Made by a program: the position numbers and the translations under genes. Shown piece after piece: positions 37,340-47,044 of a DNA stretch of 64,000 nt. The notes under the pieces are model-generated. The model was not told the origin of the DNA. It saw only the letters and a list, made by a program, of their open reading frames with translations, and ran no database searches. Origin of the DNA: Variovorax gracilis (lineage in GTDB: Bacteria > Pseudomonadota > Gammaproteobacteria > Burkholderiales > Burkholderiaceae_C); contig NZ_JASZYF010000029.1 in the NCBI RefSeq assembly GCF_030317115.1, positions 1 to 64,000 of the forward strand, written 5' to 3'. The number at the start of each line of letters is the position of its first letter. Position 1 is the stretch's first letter.

Positions 37340-37977
37340 CGACGACAACGACACCACATGAACTCCGCGCGCTCGTCACCCTGAGCCGATGACCTGAGCG
37401 TTTCACGCAGCTCGAGAGCATCCAGAAGCTGGGGGATGTGCAGAGGGTCGCGAACCAGCGCACCTCGAATCGCTAGAAGAGTGGCCGTCGAACAGGTGGC
37501 CGACGCAGTGATGGCGGCGCATCCGTCAATCTCCTACTCCGCGGGGAGCGTCGACTGGTTGGTCGAGCGCGCGAACAGGTCGCCGACTCGTCGACGCGCC
37601 GCACGTAGCCTTCACGCGCGAAGGTCAATCGCTCCGCGCCGCCAGCAGCACAAGGCATCACCATCGCCTCATCGTGCCACGGTGTTCCGTCCGAGCCAAC
37701 CATTTACCGCTGTGACGACTCACCGGATTTCTGCGGACCACAGTCGCAAGCTGTTCAGACCGAGGCCGAAGCGATCGAGTTTTTCGACCGTAGCATCCAG
37801 GCTCGCTTCTGCTGCTTTCAAGGTCACCCTTGAAGGCTTGCCGGACTTCTTCCAACGCCGTATGCACCAAGCGCAGCGCAACTTCGAGGTCGTGCATGCC
37901 GTCGCGTGCGACGCCAGGCGCCCAAGTAACACTTTCGCGAAGCTGCGGCTTCTTCTGCTCGCCCTGTACAGTCGGGC
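37340..37977. other. No supported gene
   Basis: About 640 bases with several short open frames on both strands that lack any family feature, ribosome site or credible codon pattern. I see no RNA gene or strong terminator here. Confidence 0.4.
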
Positions 37978-38133
37978 ATGAATCATTTGCCTCCGGTCGA
38001 CCAGAGCCCACCGCAGGAAAGCGATGAGGAGCCTTTGGATGAGCATGCTTTTGCGAACGGATGGATCCTCTTCATCGGCTTGTTCCTGATTGTGCTAGGC
38101 ATCCTTTGGGCCATCAACGTGTCCTTCGGCTGA
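37978..38133 (+). CDS. Putative 51-residue single-pass membrane protein
   Basis: A short frame beginning NHLPPVDQSPPQESDEEPLD and ending in one strong transmembrane helix (WILFIGLFLIVLGILWAINV) followed by SFG. The acidic, Pro-rich N-terminus and single hydrophobic segment are typical of genuine bacterial small membrane proteins and unlikely by chance in this GC context. No clear Shine-Dalgarno is visible. The function is unknown. Confidence 0.45.
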   Translation: MNHLPPVDQSPPQESDEEPLDEHAFANGWILFIGLFLIVLGILWAINVSFG

Positions 38134-38759
38134 CGTTCCCGCGATCCTCGTTCGCAATTGCTCGTGCGGGCCCTCGCCCGCCGGCACGACATCGCATGGA
38201 TCGAGCCAAGCGAACCTGGAAGAAACTGGCGATGCAGGGCTAAAACGACGCAGAACGTCGCGACGAACAAGCTCCCTATGAGCCGCTGCCGGAACCCGCC
38301 AGGGCAGCAAACCATGCGCGCGAGTTCGAATACGGCGACACCGTGACGTTCGATGACCGAGATGGTCGCAGCATCACCGGCGTGATCGGCGAGGTGCAAT
38401 TGCCCGAGGTGATCCTAGAAGACCCCAGGGACCGCTGTATAGCGGCTGAGCAGCGATAGCCGAAGTTCCCCGAACGGCGTCGAACCGACAGCTTTCCGCC
38501 CGTCAGCAGCCTCCGAGCAAGCCATCAGTCTTCCGGGGCCGAAAGCTGGCCCTCATGCCTTCTCGCCGATTGCGCCGCGAGATCATCAACTGCTTTCAGC
38601 TTGTCGCAGCCGGTCATAAGCATCGCCATCGTTCAGCCGCCGGCGGTTTACTCAGGCGCGAGCCTGCAGGCGATGCCAAGTCCGCCCGGCGCCGGCATCG
38701 AGCGGTCCTATGCCTTCGCCATTCTCACAGGTTGGGAAGTAGGGCCAACGGTGGGAAGG
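38134..38759. other. No supported gene
   Basis: Short overlapping frames on both strands show no recognisable features. The base composition is close to that of the neighbouring decayed DNA. Confidence 0.4.
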
Positions 38760-39376
38760 CTATTGGGTCTTCGTCAAGTCGGTGCGGCGAGTGCTGTCCA
38801 CGGATCCCCCAGGAAACGATCCCGTAATGGACACGACGCCGTCGAGAGCGATGGTCCCTGTAAACACCTCGTTAAAGTAGTCCCGCTGCTCCTTGAATTT
38901 CGTTGTCCCTGTGCTCGTCTGAATTCGGCCGTCCCCGCGACTGCTGACGGAGAAGGTTCCGTCGGGCCTCCCCGTGAGGCTCAGCGTGGCGACCGCGGGG
39001 TACGTCAAGTAGCAGGACGCCGGGTCGGCGGCGTTAAAGGAAATGTTGATATTGGCGTTTCCTGTCCGCAAGTCCACGGTGATGGCTTGCGCGAACTGTG
39101 GACCATGCAGGCAATCTGGGTTCCTGGCGTAGTCGGGCTTCCAACCGAAAGGACGATGCTGGCTTCGCGCAAGCCGGTGAAGAAGTTGTCGCCGACGACC
39201 ACCTAAAAAAAAGCGCAGTTTTGCAGGGCATCGCATCCGCCGCCTGTTGCAACATCCTGTTCTGTCTTGAATCTTGTCGTCTGCTTGGCCAGGTTCAGCG
39301 GCTCCGCGACTGACAATGACGACGTCGCTAAGAAGCTTGCAATGATGCACGTCTGAAGTATTGTTGGTCTTCGCAT
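38760..39376 (-). pseudogene. Decayed exported protein of unknown function
   Basis: The start (ATG 39376) gives a good signal peptide, RRPTILQTCIIASFLATSSL followed by SVAEPLN. The frame then reaches ALQNCAFF and an in-frame TAG at 39203-39205 within a run of T residues. It reopens as VVGDNFFTGLREASIVLSVG and shifts frame near 39110 to FAQAITVDLRTGNANINISF, AVATLSLTGRPDGTFSVS and IALDGVVSITGSFPGGSVDS. At least one nonsense codon and one frameshift are needed, so this looks like a secreted beta-rich protein gene in decay. The family is not recognised. Confidence 0.6.
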
Positions 39377-39595
39377 GATGGTATCCCCGCTACTGTGTTC
39401 CGCCGGCATCGCGAACTCAGGAGCCCGCACCAATCCGTGGTGACCCTTTCATCGACGGATCAGCCAAGGCGCCAGCGGAATAGGGACCTTGGCGTGGCGG
39501 TCGTTGTACGCCTCTGAATCAGCAGGGTCAACGTGCCGAATCAACCCAAGAAGCGGTGAACGCAGTCCGGGTCGTCTGCCGTTACACGTGCACGG

Positions 39596-39760
39596 CTAGG
39601 CTTCCTGGCGGCTCGGATGGCAGCGGTCGATCGCTGGATCTGCGAGGCCATCAGGCGCTCGATGCGCGATGGCGGTGCGCGGATGCACCAGGAGATCGAT
39701 GATCCAGCCAGCCGCCACCAGTACGGCCAGTGCGCCGAGGGTGAAGATCGCTGATTCCAT
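39596..39760 (-). CDS. Putative 54-residue single-pass membrane protein
   Basis: ATG 39760 is preceded on the minus strand by GGAG at a good distance. The protein opens with one membrane helix (SAIFTLGALAVLVAAGWIID) and continues with a hydrophilic tail (HPRTAIAHRAPDG). No family is recognised. The open frame extends upstream to 39937, but that part has no features and no ribosome site. Confidence 0.4.
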   Translation of the reverse strand: MESAIFTLGALAVLVAAGWIIDLLVHPRTAIAHRAPDGLADPAIDRCHPSRQEA

Positions 39761-40179
39761 GGTCCGCTCCGAGATTGCTGGGGTATGAAGCACCCACTTT
39801 GCCTGAGGTAGCACGTCCCGTGAACCCTCCAGATGGACTGCGTGGTATTCGCGTGATCTGTGAGGTATTTCCGCCTCGCCGGGGCGATAGGGTGCTAGGA
39901 GATTCCGCCCGCCGTGGACAACCTGCTGCCCAAACACGTGGACAGGCCCTTCGGGCTGCCAGGTCTGCCCACCGCTCCCCGCGCGCTTGCCTTCGACCTG
40001 ACGCCCTGATCACCGGCTTCGCCCGTGGACAGGTTGCCCGGACGGTGACCCGTCCGCCCCTGCGGCCTGCGGCCGGGGGCCTCATCTCGGGCTTACCTTT
40101 CCGATCTCAAACCTCCTCCGAGCTCCACAGAGTACGTTAGGTGCGCTTTTCCTTGCGCCGAAGGCACCTCACCCCTAAG
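39761..40179. other. No supported gene
   Basis: No coherent coding signal is seen. The sequence runs into the decayed pRiA4b/ISKra4 segment on the right. Confidence 0.35.
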
Positions 40180-40691
40180 CTCGCCCTGACTCGACGATCG
40201 GGCCAGAGATCCCTGCACCGCGACCTCCTTGGAAGGGCACGATGATGCTTTGAGAGGCAGTTCGGGCGATCATCGATGCATTTCTCCACTGACGCCCGCG
40301 CAGTGGCGATCGGCGACTTGCATCTGCGACTCGGCGAGCGATTCACCTATGAGTATGACTTCGGCGATTGCTGGATTCATGATCTGCGCATCGAAGCGGC
40401 CCTACCGATTGACCCCAGGTTGAGCTATCCCTCGTGCACCGCAGGACATAGAGCTGCACCGCCCGAAGACTGCGGCGGCCCGCACGCGTTTATGACCGAC
40501 CGATTCGTGTATGCCCTCATCGGCGAGCGCCAGAGCTGCGGGAGGACCTCATCGATGACATGGACGAGGAGGAATGGGACATCCTGAGCCGATATCACCC
40601 TGACCGCTTCGACCGGCGCGCGGTCAACCAAAGGCTCGCAGCCCTGGCATCGCAGCCATATTGGAGGTCCGACGATGAAACTCACAATTGA
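40180..40691 (+). pseudogene. pRiA4b ORF-3-like (IS1096 passenger TnpR-type) gene, frameshifted
   Basis: The recognisable core, GDLHLRLGERFTYEYDFGDC then WIHDLRIEAALPID, is the signature of the plasmid pRiA4b ORF-3 family, followed by YPSCTAGHRAAPPEDCGGPH. After about 40530 the sense continues in another frame as ELREDLIDDMDEEEWDILSR, then YHPDRFDRRAVNQRLAALAS, ending at TGA 40691. The N-terminal third is degenerate. The intact form would be ~180 residues. Its 3' end overlaps the ISKra4 transposase start by 17 bases, so the two probably travelled together. Confidence 0.7.
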
Positions 40692-41929
40692 AATGCGCAC
40701 CGAGGGAGGTGCCACTCTGCCGCTTACAGTGCTAATCCACACCATGGACCGAAACTGCGAGCACGTGCAGGACGTCGGACTGAAACTGGCCGAATCCAAG
40801 GCGATCCTCGAGGGGATCCAGCAGATGGTGGTGCGAGAACAACCGGCCCGATACATGGTCGAGCACAGGCCCTGCCCTCAATGTCAGCGGCTTCAATCGT
40901 TGCGCTTCAGAACTGCCTTCGGCGATGTGCCTGTGCGCAGCCCTCGCTGGTGTCGCTGTCGATGCGAGACGCCCAGCAAGACTACGTTCAGCCCCCTGAC
41001 CGAGATATTGACGACGCACACGAGTCCAGAACTCGAATATCTCGAGGCCAAGTGGGCCGCCAAGGGATCATTCTCGGCCGTCGCGGAACTGCTGCACGAT
41101 GTCCTACCCGTTGACCGCTCCTTGGGGCACGAGGCGGTTCGTCAGCACGTGCTGGCCACGGCGCAACGGCTCGAAGCACAGCTGGAGACGGAACCGGCGG
41201 CCGACCAAGGCGGGAGTCAGCGTGATATTGAAGCGGCACCTGAGCTGGATCCCCGATCACCGTCGGTCTCGATGACGCCTACGAACAGTGCTCGAGTCGC
41301 AGGGAATTTCGCCGCGCCGGCACGTCACCTTCCTTTGGGACGGCGGCGACACCGTCCGCGAACTCGCCACTTCCGTGCATGCGCGGTCCGAGCACATCCT
41401 GGACTGGTTTCATGTGGCGATGCGCATCGAGCAGCTCCTGCAGGTGACACGGGGCTTGCGCGACGCGGGCGAGAAGCTGCTCATCGGGCAGCTCGAGCGC
41501 GTGAAGTGGTTCCTCTGGCATGGCAACTTGATCGGGGCCGACGGCGCGCTGGGAGATCTCATCGATGAAGTGGACATTGCCCGAAACGAGGATCGGGAAG
41601 CGGGGCGACCACCGTCGGTTGTGCTCAAGAAGCTCGCTCGCGCCCTTGACGAGTTCGCCACCTACGTCGACAACAATGCATATGCCATTGTCAACTACGG
41701 CGAGCGGTACCGATGTGGCGAACGTATCTCCACCGGATTCGTGGAGTCTGCCGTCAACCAACTTGTGGCCAAGCGATTCGTGAAGAAGCAGCAGATGCGT
41801 CGGCCACCGCGCGGAGCCCACTTGCTGCTTCAGATCCGAGCTCATGTTCTGAACGGTGATCTGGCGGAGCAGTTTCGACGTTGGTACCCGGGCTTCAACG
41901 TCGAAGGACAGGCGCCGCTCGCCGCGTAG
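40675..41929 (+). pseudogene. ISKra4-family transposase with internal deletion
   Basis: The N-terminal part (TVLIHTMDRNCEHVQDVGL, then CPQCQRLQSLRFRTAFGDV with a CxxC) and the C-terminal part (HVTFLWDGGDTVRELATSVH, HILDWFHVAMRIEQLLQVTR, GFVESAVNQLVAKRFVKKQQ) match the ISKra4 family. They lie in different frames. Near 41265-41290 the catalytic segment expected to begin TVGLDDAY is almost wholly missing, so an internal deletion with frameshift has removed part of the DDE core. ATG 40675 has GGAGG seven bases upstream. The element is inactive. Confidence 0.85.
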
Positions 41930-41960
41930 TGCACCCCTCACTTCTGGCTGCTCTCCTGGC

Positions 41961-43376
41961 TCAACGCATTGAGTCGAAAAGCGCTCGAGCGCGCGCATGG
42001 CAGAACGGCGGCTCGAAGGTGCCGTGGTACGAGGTGTAGTAGGTAGCATAGGCCGCTGAAGCAGTATCGGTGGGCGCGCTGCCACCAGGCCCGTAGGTCG
42101 CTTGAATCTGCGCATCAACATCTACCGCCGAGACGGTGGTCACGCCCCGCGCATCGAAGTCCGCTTTCATGCGCACCATGTGGATTGAGGTCGGCACCGT
42201 CCTATCGCCGGCGCCCCCGCAAAGCAGGGTTTGCGCCTTCGGGGACCAGCCGAACAGATCGTTCTCCTTCGCACGTTTGTACAACGCGTTATTCGGGTTC
42301 GTTTGCACGTCTGTCAGATAGCTGGGCTGGATCAGAGCGTCACGCACCTGCGATGGTGTTTCGCCGTGGGCTCCGGGCAAGGCACCGGTGCTCATCAGGG
42401 GCCCGTAGTCGAGAGTCGGGTTGGGCAGCAGATTCTCGATGCTCGCGGCGTAGGGGGCCTTGAAGACTTCGTTCACGTTGCCATACACGTCGCCATAGAT
42501 CTTCTGATAGGAAGTGACCACGAAGGGGACCCAGAATTGATAGTCGTTGATCGCGACCGGATTCTGAAAGGCACCGGACAGGTTGTAGGGACCGGCGAGG
42601 TGCGCTCCTGCCACGATGTTGAACTCCGATGCGTAGTCCCGCTCTGCGAGGCGCTGTGCCGCCATCGACGAATGAGCCCCCTGCGAGTAGCCTGTCAACA
42701 TGATCTTGGTGGAGAGCTTGCCTCCCACAACGCCCACGGCTTCACGCGCCGCGCGGATCGAGTCGAGGATGGCCCGTGCCTCGGAATCCGCATGAAGGTA
42801 GGGGTGGTAAGGGAAAGCCGATTTCGCAAAGCCAAGGTAGTCGGTCGCCACCACCGCGTAGCCTTGGGACGCGTACATGGCAGCCAGGAACACGGTCTCT
42901 GGATTCTGTGCGTCCGCCAGTGTTTTCGTCTTAAGGACCTCGGTGCCTCTCCCATATGCTACTAGGGGCGCCGCCGAGGTCTGGCAACTGCCGAGCGGCA
43001 TGAGGACCACGCCCGAGGAATTGCTTGATTCTCCCTTGGGCCCGGACGCGCTGTAATTCAACGAGACCAGTGCGACGTCGCACGTGGCACGGCCGGTGAG
43101 TGCCTGTATACCCCGGCTGGCCGAAGCCGCATCGATCTGCGTGGTTGTCATCGTGGCCAGTACGACCGGGGAGTCCAGAAGCTTGCCGGTCGGCGGCGGC
43201 GTATCACCGCCGGTGGCGACCGGGCTGGACGCTCCGGTCGCCGCGCTCGCGCCTGGCGACGATGAAGTCCCAAGCGCTGCGAACCCTGCGCCGCCAGCGC
43301 TTCCACCCCCGCCTCCGCCACATGCCGCCAGCGCGACTGCAGTTACGACGCCAATCATCAATTGTTCGAGTCTCAT
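41961..43376 (-). CDS. Lipoprotein alpha/beta hydrolase (secretory-lipase-like)
   Basis: A 471-residue protein with a lipoprotein signal peptide ending in the lipobox LAAC (Cys19) and a Gly/Ser-rich linker (GGGGGGSAGGAG). The hydrolase core has the nucleophile elbow TGYSQGAHSSMAAQRLAE, preceded by QGYAVVATDYLGFAK, a typical strand-loop of the fold. The acid is probably in CGGAGDRTVPTSIH. The architecture resembles LIP-type secretory lipases and esterases. The start is set at ATG 43376 by the signal peptide, though the frame is open further upstream. It is a single gene facing decayed DNA on both sides. Confidence 0.85.
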   Translation of the reverse strand: MRLEQLMIGVVTAVALAACGGGGGGSAGGAGFAALGTSSSPGASAATGASSPVATGGDTPPPTGKLLDSPVVLATMTTTQIDAASASRGIQALTGRATCDVALVSLNYSASGPKGESSNSSGVVLMPLGSCQTSAAPLVAYGRGTEVLKTKTLADAQNPETVFLAAMYASQGYAVVATDYLGFAKSAFPYHPYLHADSEARAILDSIRAAREAVGVVGGKLSTKIMLTGYSQGAHSSMAAQRLAERDYASEFNIVAGAHLAGPYNLSGAFQNPVAINDYQFWVPFVVTSYQKIYGDVYGNVNEVFKAPYAASIENLLPNPTLDYGPLMSTGALPGAHGETPSQVRDALIQPSYLTDVQTNPNNALYKRAKENDLFGWSPKAQTLLCGGAGDRTVPTSIHMVRMKADFDARGVTTVSAVDVDAQIQATYGPGGSAPTDTASAAYATYYTSYHGTFEPPFCHARARALFDSMR

Positions 43377-43902
43377 TAGTTTCCTTGTCAGGAGTGAAAT
43401 CACATCAGGGCTGCAAGCCAAGAACCCTCGATGGCACGGGGAAAACGGCCTTGGGCTCGTCGCAGCCAGGGCGTGCCTCAGCGACATCGAGCCGTGCAAA
43501 CAGCCACAGGTCTAGGTCCGTCAGCCTGGGCGCCGCGCGCTCGACGCCCAAGATCTTCCTTGCGCAATCTCATGGCTCGAATGGCCAAGGGCCCATGTGC
43601 CTGAGCAATCCGAATTTCCAATGCGGCCTTCCCCGCAAACGCCCGAAGATCCGATTCGGTCGGCCATCCAACAGGTATGCACGGAAGGCTTGCACAAGCC
43701 CTTCGGCAATCGCCACTGAACCACGCGTGACGCGCCGGCGAGCGATTCGAGCTACGCCAATACGGTTGAAGTGATGAACAGACCAGATGAAGCAGAGCGG
43801 ACTGGTGTGCCTGACGCACAGCTACGTGCGCGCCATCGTTGCGCAGGTAGAGGTCGTAGAGGTGGTCCCGATGCTCGTCGGAAGTCGCTCGGACGCGTTG
43901 CG
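43377..43902. other. No supported gene
   Basis: Several open frames extend from the flanking gene across this stretch but carry no domain or start signal. Nothing else is recognised. Confidence 0.35.
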
Positions 43903-44172
43903 TCATGCGTCGATGTCCATCGTCGAGGGCCTGCCATGACCTCGAATTCCATCGCCCAGGTCGCCGATCACGGTTTGCGAACGCTTGACGGCATTCGCTG
44001 TCTCGCTCGACGCCGGTGATTCGAGGTCGTAAAAGAGCCATGCGCCGCCTATAGCGCATCCTGAGATAACCAATGCTGCGGGCATTCCCGGCAGAACGAT
44101 AAGCGCTGTCAACGCGATGGCGGCGACGAATATCTGTGCGATCACAACGAATCCTAAATGGGAAAAATTCAC
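43903..44172 (-). CDS. Putative small membrane protein
   Basis: A ~90-residue frame (from GTG 44172; open to ATG 44220) with two adjacent hydrophobic helices (LGFVVIAQIFVAAIALTALI and MPAALVISGCAIGGAWLFYD) and a hydrophilic tail. No ribosome site or family is recognised. It may be a real small membrane protein or chance. Confidence 0.3.
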   Translation of the reverse strand: MNFSHLGFVVIAQIFVAAIALTALIVLPGMPAALVISGCAIGGAWLFYDLESPASSETANAVKRSQTVIGDLGDGIRGHGRPSTMDIDA

Positions 44173-44395
44173 ATTTGAAGTTCTTTGTCGTACATTCGAT
44201 CGGCCTGCGGTGTCGGACAACGCCTCGATCTATGTCAGTCTTCGCACAAAACGTACTCACGCGACACTTTACAGACGCCGTCGCGCTGGCGGTTAACAAG
44301 GGCCTTCAGATCTGGCCCCGGAAATCTGCACAACTCGATAAGGGTGGAAACTGCTCCTGAGGGCGAGGACCTCGCCCGCGATGATTGGAGCGAAC

Positions 44396-44701
44396 ATGAG
44401 CAGAAGGCCCCGCCGCACGCACTCAGCCGCCTTCAAAGCCAAAGTTGCGTTGGCTGCCGTGCGCGGCGACAAGACCCTGCCCGAGCTGGCCCAACAGCAT
44501 GACGTGCATCCCAACCAGATCACCGACTGGAAGAACCAGTTGCTCAGCCGCGCGGTCGGCGTCTTTGGCAGTGAGGCGCATGCTGTAGAGCCTGCAGTTG
44601 ATCTGAAGGCGTTGCATGCCAAGATCCGTCGACTCGCGTTGGAGAATGATTTTTTAGAAGGCGCGCTCATCAAGGCCGGTATGCTGAGCGCAAAGCGATG
44701 A
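44396..44701 (+). CDS. IS3-family OrfA (intact)
   Basis: A 101-residue HTH protein of an IS3-family element: RTHSAAFKAKVALAAVRGDK, LAQQHDVHPNQITDWKNQLL and the leucine-zipper segment LHAKIRRLALENDFLEGALI. OrfA binds the IS ends and joins OrfB by programmed frameshifting. Here orfA is complete but orfB is truncated just downstream, so the element cannot transpose on its own. TCTGGCCCCGG near 44310 may be the left terminal region. Confidence 0.88.
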   Translation: MSRRPRRTHSAAFKAKVALAAVRGDKTLPELAQQHDVHPNQITDWKNQLLSRAVGVFGSEAHAVEPAVDLKALHAKIRRLALENDFLEGALIKAGMLSAKR

Positions 44702-44820
44702 TTGACCGAAGCCATGACCTGCCGCTCAAGCGCCAGGGTGCTTGTGAGACGGCGTCTCGCTTCCTCGAAATGGTCGTGCTTGCATGTCTTGAGCTTGAAC
44801 GCTATCCCGCGGTCTGTCGG
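44698..44820 (+). pseudogene. Truncated IS3-family OrfB start
   Basis: ATG 44698 overlaps the orfA stop and reads IDRSHDLPLKRQ, the typical N-terminus of OrfB in this IS3 subgroup. The sequence then leaves the family consensus and stops within ~45 codons. The remaining ~280 residues are absent. Confidence 0.6.
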
Positions 44821-44829
44821 TGACAGTTA

Positions 44830-45435
44830 AAAGCTGGTGCACCCGGTCACGGCTAGCTCAACCAGAATCCCCAGGCAAGGCTTGGCAAGCATCTCCACCT
44901 CCGGTTTTACCGCAGTCTAAGACGGCTTGATGGAACTGTGCCCGGAGACGAGCCTTGTGGCCTCCACTCAATTTGCGGATCAACTCGTAGTCCTCGAGTG
45001 GGGCCGTGTCACGCCTGTAGCGCGCGCCGCGCGCCTGGCCGGGCCGGCTGGCAACGAGGCCGGCACACCGCGTCCGCTCTACATCGCCGGCTCGCGTCAG
45101 CCCGGAAGATGACGCGACATTAAACGGCTCTGGTGCAAACCGTGCGTGCGGTAGGCTGTAGCGCTTGTGGCGCGCTGAAGTTATCCCGTGCACTTCGAGC
45201 TGCTGAATCGCATTCGGAAAGGCTAGTCTCCGTCGGCTGCGCGTCAAAGGCTAAGCCGCGCCCGCGGTCTGGAATGCAGTGTCTCAGCATGATCGCGCGT
45301 CGTGCTCACAAAATTGTTCGGCCGCGCGGAAGATTTGCACCAGCACCGCCAGGATGTGGGGAGTGCAAGATCATGCTTTCGCAAACCTCAGAACGCGGTC
45401 AAGTACTATGGTTTCCGATCCCAGGAGATTTCGAC
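44830..45435. other. No supported gene
   Basis: About 600 bases between the truncated IS and the UspA gene. Open frames on both strands have no recognisable content. The last bases (CCCAGGAGATTTCGAC) hold the UspA ribosome site. Confidence 0.35.
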
Positions 45436-45882
45436 GTGTTCAAGCGCATTCTTGTGGCCACCGATGGTTCCACGCTTTCCGAACAGGCCGTCGCCAAGGC
45501 TATCGACCTGAGCCTGCTGACCGATGCAGAACTGCATGTGATCACTGTGGCGTACTTGGAACCACACAGCTATTTCGAAGGTTCGTCCGTGTTGAGCCAG
45601 CGCGAGGTCGAGGAGTCGCATCGCCGTTCGGTCGCGGCGGCACAGGCTATGGTCGATGCAGTCAAGGGTATCGCGCTCGCAAAGGGCGTTCGTCATGCGG
45701 AGGCAGTGGTTGCGAAGTCGAACCACGTGGCTGAATCGATCGTCGAATTCGCAAAGAACCACGACTGTGACCTGATCGTCATGGCGTCTCACGGGCGCCG
45801 GGGACTCACGCGGCTGCTGATGGGAAGTGAGACCCTGCACGTCTTGACCCATTCGCACACCCCTGTCCTGGTGCTGCGCTAA
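45436..45882 (+). CDS. Universal stress protein (UspA family)
   Basis: A 148-residue UspA-fold protein: FKRILVATDGSTLSEQAVAK at the N-terminus and the nucleotide-loop motif ASHGRRGLTRLLMGSET, then HTPVLVLR at the end. The pattern S-H-G-N9-G-S indicates an ATP-binding member. The GTG start at 45436 is chosen because AGGAG lies eight bases upstream and the protein begins with the typical strand; the frame is open further upstream but without features. UspA proteins act in the cytoplasm in stress and redox or nutrient adaptation. It is monocistronic. Confidence 0.92.
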   Translation: MFKRILVATDGSTLSEQAVAKAIDLSLLTDAELHVITVAYLEPHSYFEGSSVLSQREVEESHRRSVAAAQAMVDAVKGIALAKGVRHAEAVVAKSNHVAESIVEFAKNHDCDLIVMASHGRRGLTRLLMGSETLHVLTHSHTPVLVLR

Positions 45883-45914
45883 GCGATCTGCTCCTCACTG
45901 AATCTTGACCTCTT
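45879..45914 (-). mobile_element. Short IS3-family OrfA N-terminal scrap
   Basis: On the minus strand this encodes KRSRFSEEQIA after an ATG preceded by GGAGAACC, the exact beginning of a common IS3-group OrfA. Only 11 codons remain before the UspA gene end. It marks the end of a lost IS element. The GC-rich hairpin-like GGGCCTCCGGGCC sequence next to it could serve as a terminator for the UspA gene. Confidence 0.5.
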
Positions 45915-46240
45915 CATCGGTTCTCCTTCCTGCCCTTCCGGGCCTCCGGGCCGGCCGAAAAAGACATCACCTACAGTTCTGAAAAGTCCGGAATCCGGGG
46001 GAGACGTCACCGACTTGAGAATCAAGTCACAACCCGTCCGCGCAGCAGGGTCAAGTCCAAGTCCAACTTCAAGGGACCTGAACTCCCCCCACTGGATGAG
46101 GCGTGAAGCGAAGCGATAAGGCGCTGGAATCCGTAGGAACAGTCCAATGACCGGGGCATGGTGCGGATTCAACCGGTCGAGGCAACACTAGAAACTGCGT
46201 AGGCAGAAGGAGTGTTGTAGATGAAGTATCAAACACGGAC
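45915..46240. other. No supported gene
   Basis: Spacer between the IS scrap and the first Crp/Fnr gene, probably including residual IS left-end DNA. It carries no coding or RNA feature I can support. Confidence 0.35.
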
Positions 46241-47029
46241 CTATTTGGTCCCCTTCGATTGGACGCTGACAGACCCCAGAGACCGCGCGTAGCACTGCAA
46301 GTCTGCCAAATAGCAACTGCATGAAACCGCCTCCAACCCCGGTCTGTCAAGAACCGTCATCTCACCGCGCTTGTACGAAATGAGACCGTCACGCTGAAGC
46401 AACGTCGCTGCTTCCGAGATTCCGCTACGGCGCGCGCCAAGCATGTAAGCCATGAATTCCTGTGTCACGCTGAACTGATTGGAATGCGCCCTGTCTTGGC
46501 TCATCAAGAGCCACCTTGCAAGGCGGGGGGCGACCTGATGAAACCGTACACAGGTGAGCGAAGTCATAAGCTGCAAATTGAGGACATGAATGTATCGATC
46601 CATTACTTCTTTAAGCGCCTTGCAGCTGTCCAGTTCACCCCGGAATGGTTTGATCGGGATCCGCAGCGCCGACCCCGCGCCTTGAACCAGGGCTCGCAAC
46701 GGCGCTTCCACCACACCGAGGACGACCTGCGTTCCGACCATGCCCTCCGTGCCCACCATGCCAACCTCGAGGCTCGGATTGCCTTCGCTTGAACTCACGA
46801 GCGACACAAACCCTCTGGTCGGAAAGTAGACATACGCGGGAGTTTCGCCGGCGCTGACCAGCACTGAGGACAGATCCAGCGGCATTGCCGTCGCTAGCAG
46901 GAGCAATCGCCTGCGGTCGCGCGCTGGCAAACCGGCAAGAAGATGATTTTCGATTGTGGCCACGTCATCGCTCCAAGGTTGATTCCTCCATTGGCGGAGG
47001 AACACTTCAGGTGACGTGTCGGCTGGCAA
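46241..47029 (-). CDS. Crp/Fnr-family transcriptional regulator 1
   Basis: A 262-residue protein with an N-terminal cyclic-nucleotide-binding-like beta-roll (VLVSAGETPAYVYFPTRGFV, LEVGMVGTEGMVGTQVVLGV), a dimerisation helix, and a C-terminal winged HTH (FSVTQEFMAYMLGARRSGIS, EAATLLQRDGLISYKRGEMT). The beta-roll lacks an obvious cAMP phosphate cassette, as is common in this Burkholderiales group. It lies 15 bases downstream of a second, related gene on the same strand, so the pair is probably co-transcribed. Confidence 0.9.
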   Translation of the reverse strand: MPADTSPEVFLRQWRNQPWSDDVATIENHLLAGLPARDRRRLLLLATAMPLDLSSVLVSAGETPAYVYFPTRGFVSLVSSSEGNPSLEVGMVGTEGMVGTQVVLGVVEAPLRALVQGAGSALRIPIKPFRGELDSCKALKEVMDRYIHVLNLQLMTSLTCVRFHQVAPRLARWLLMSQDRAHSNQFSVTQEFMAYMLGARRSGISEAATLLQRDGLISYKRGEMTVLDRPGLEAVSCSCYLADLQCYARSLGSVSVQSKGTK

Positions 47030-47044
47030 CCGTTGGATGGAGAC

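Noticed and set aside
44858..45247. Minus-strand frame of 129 codons
   Set aside because: It resembles generic intergenic, rearranged DNA; no motif or ribosome site.
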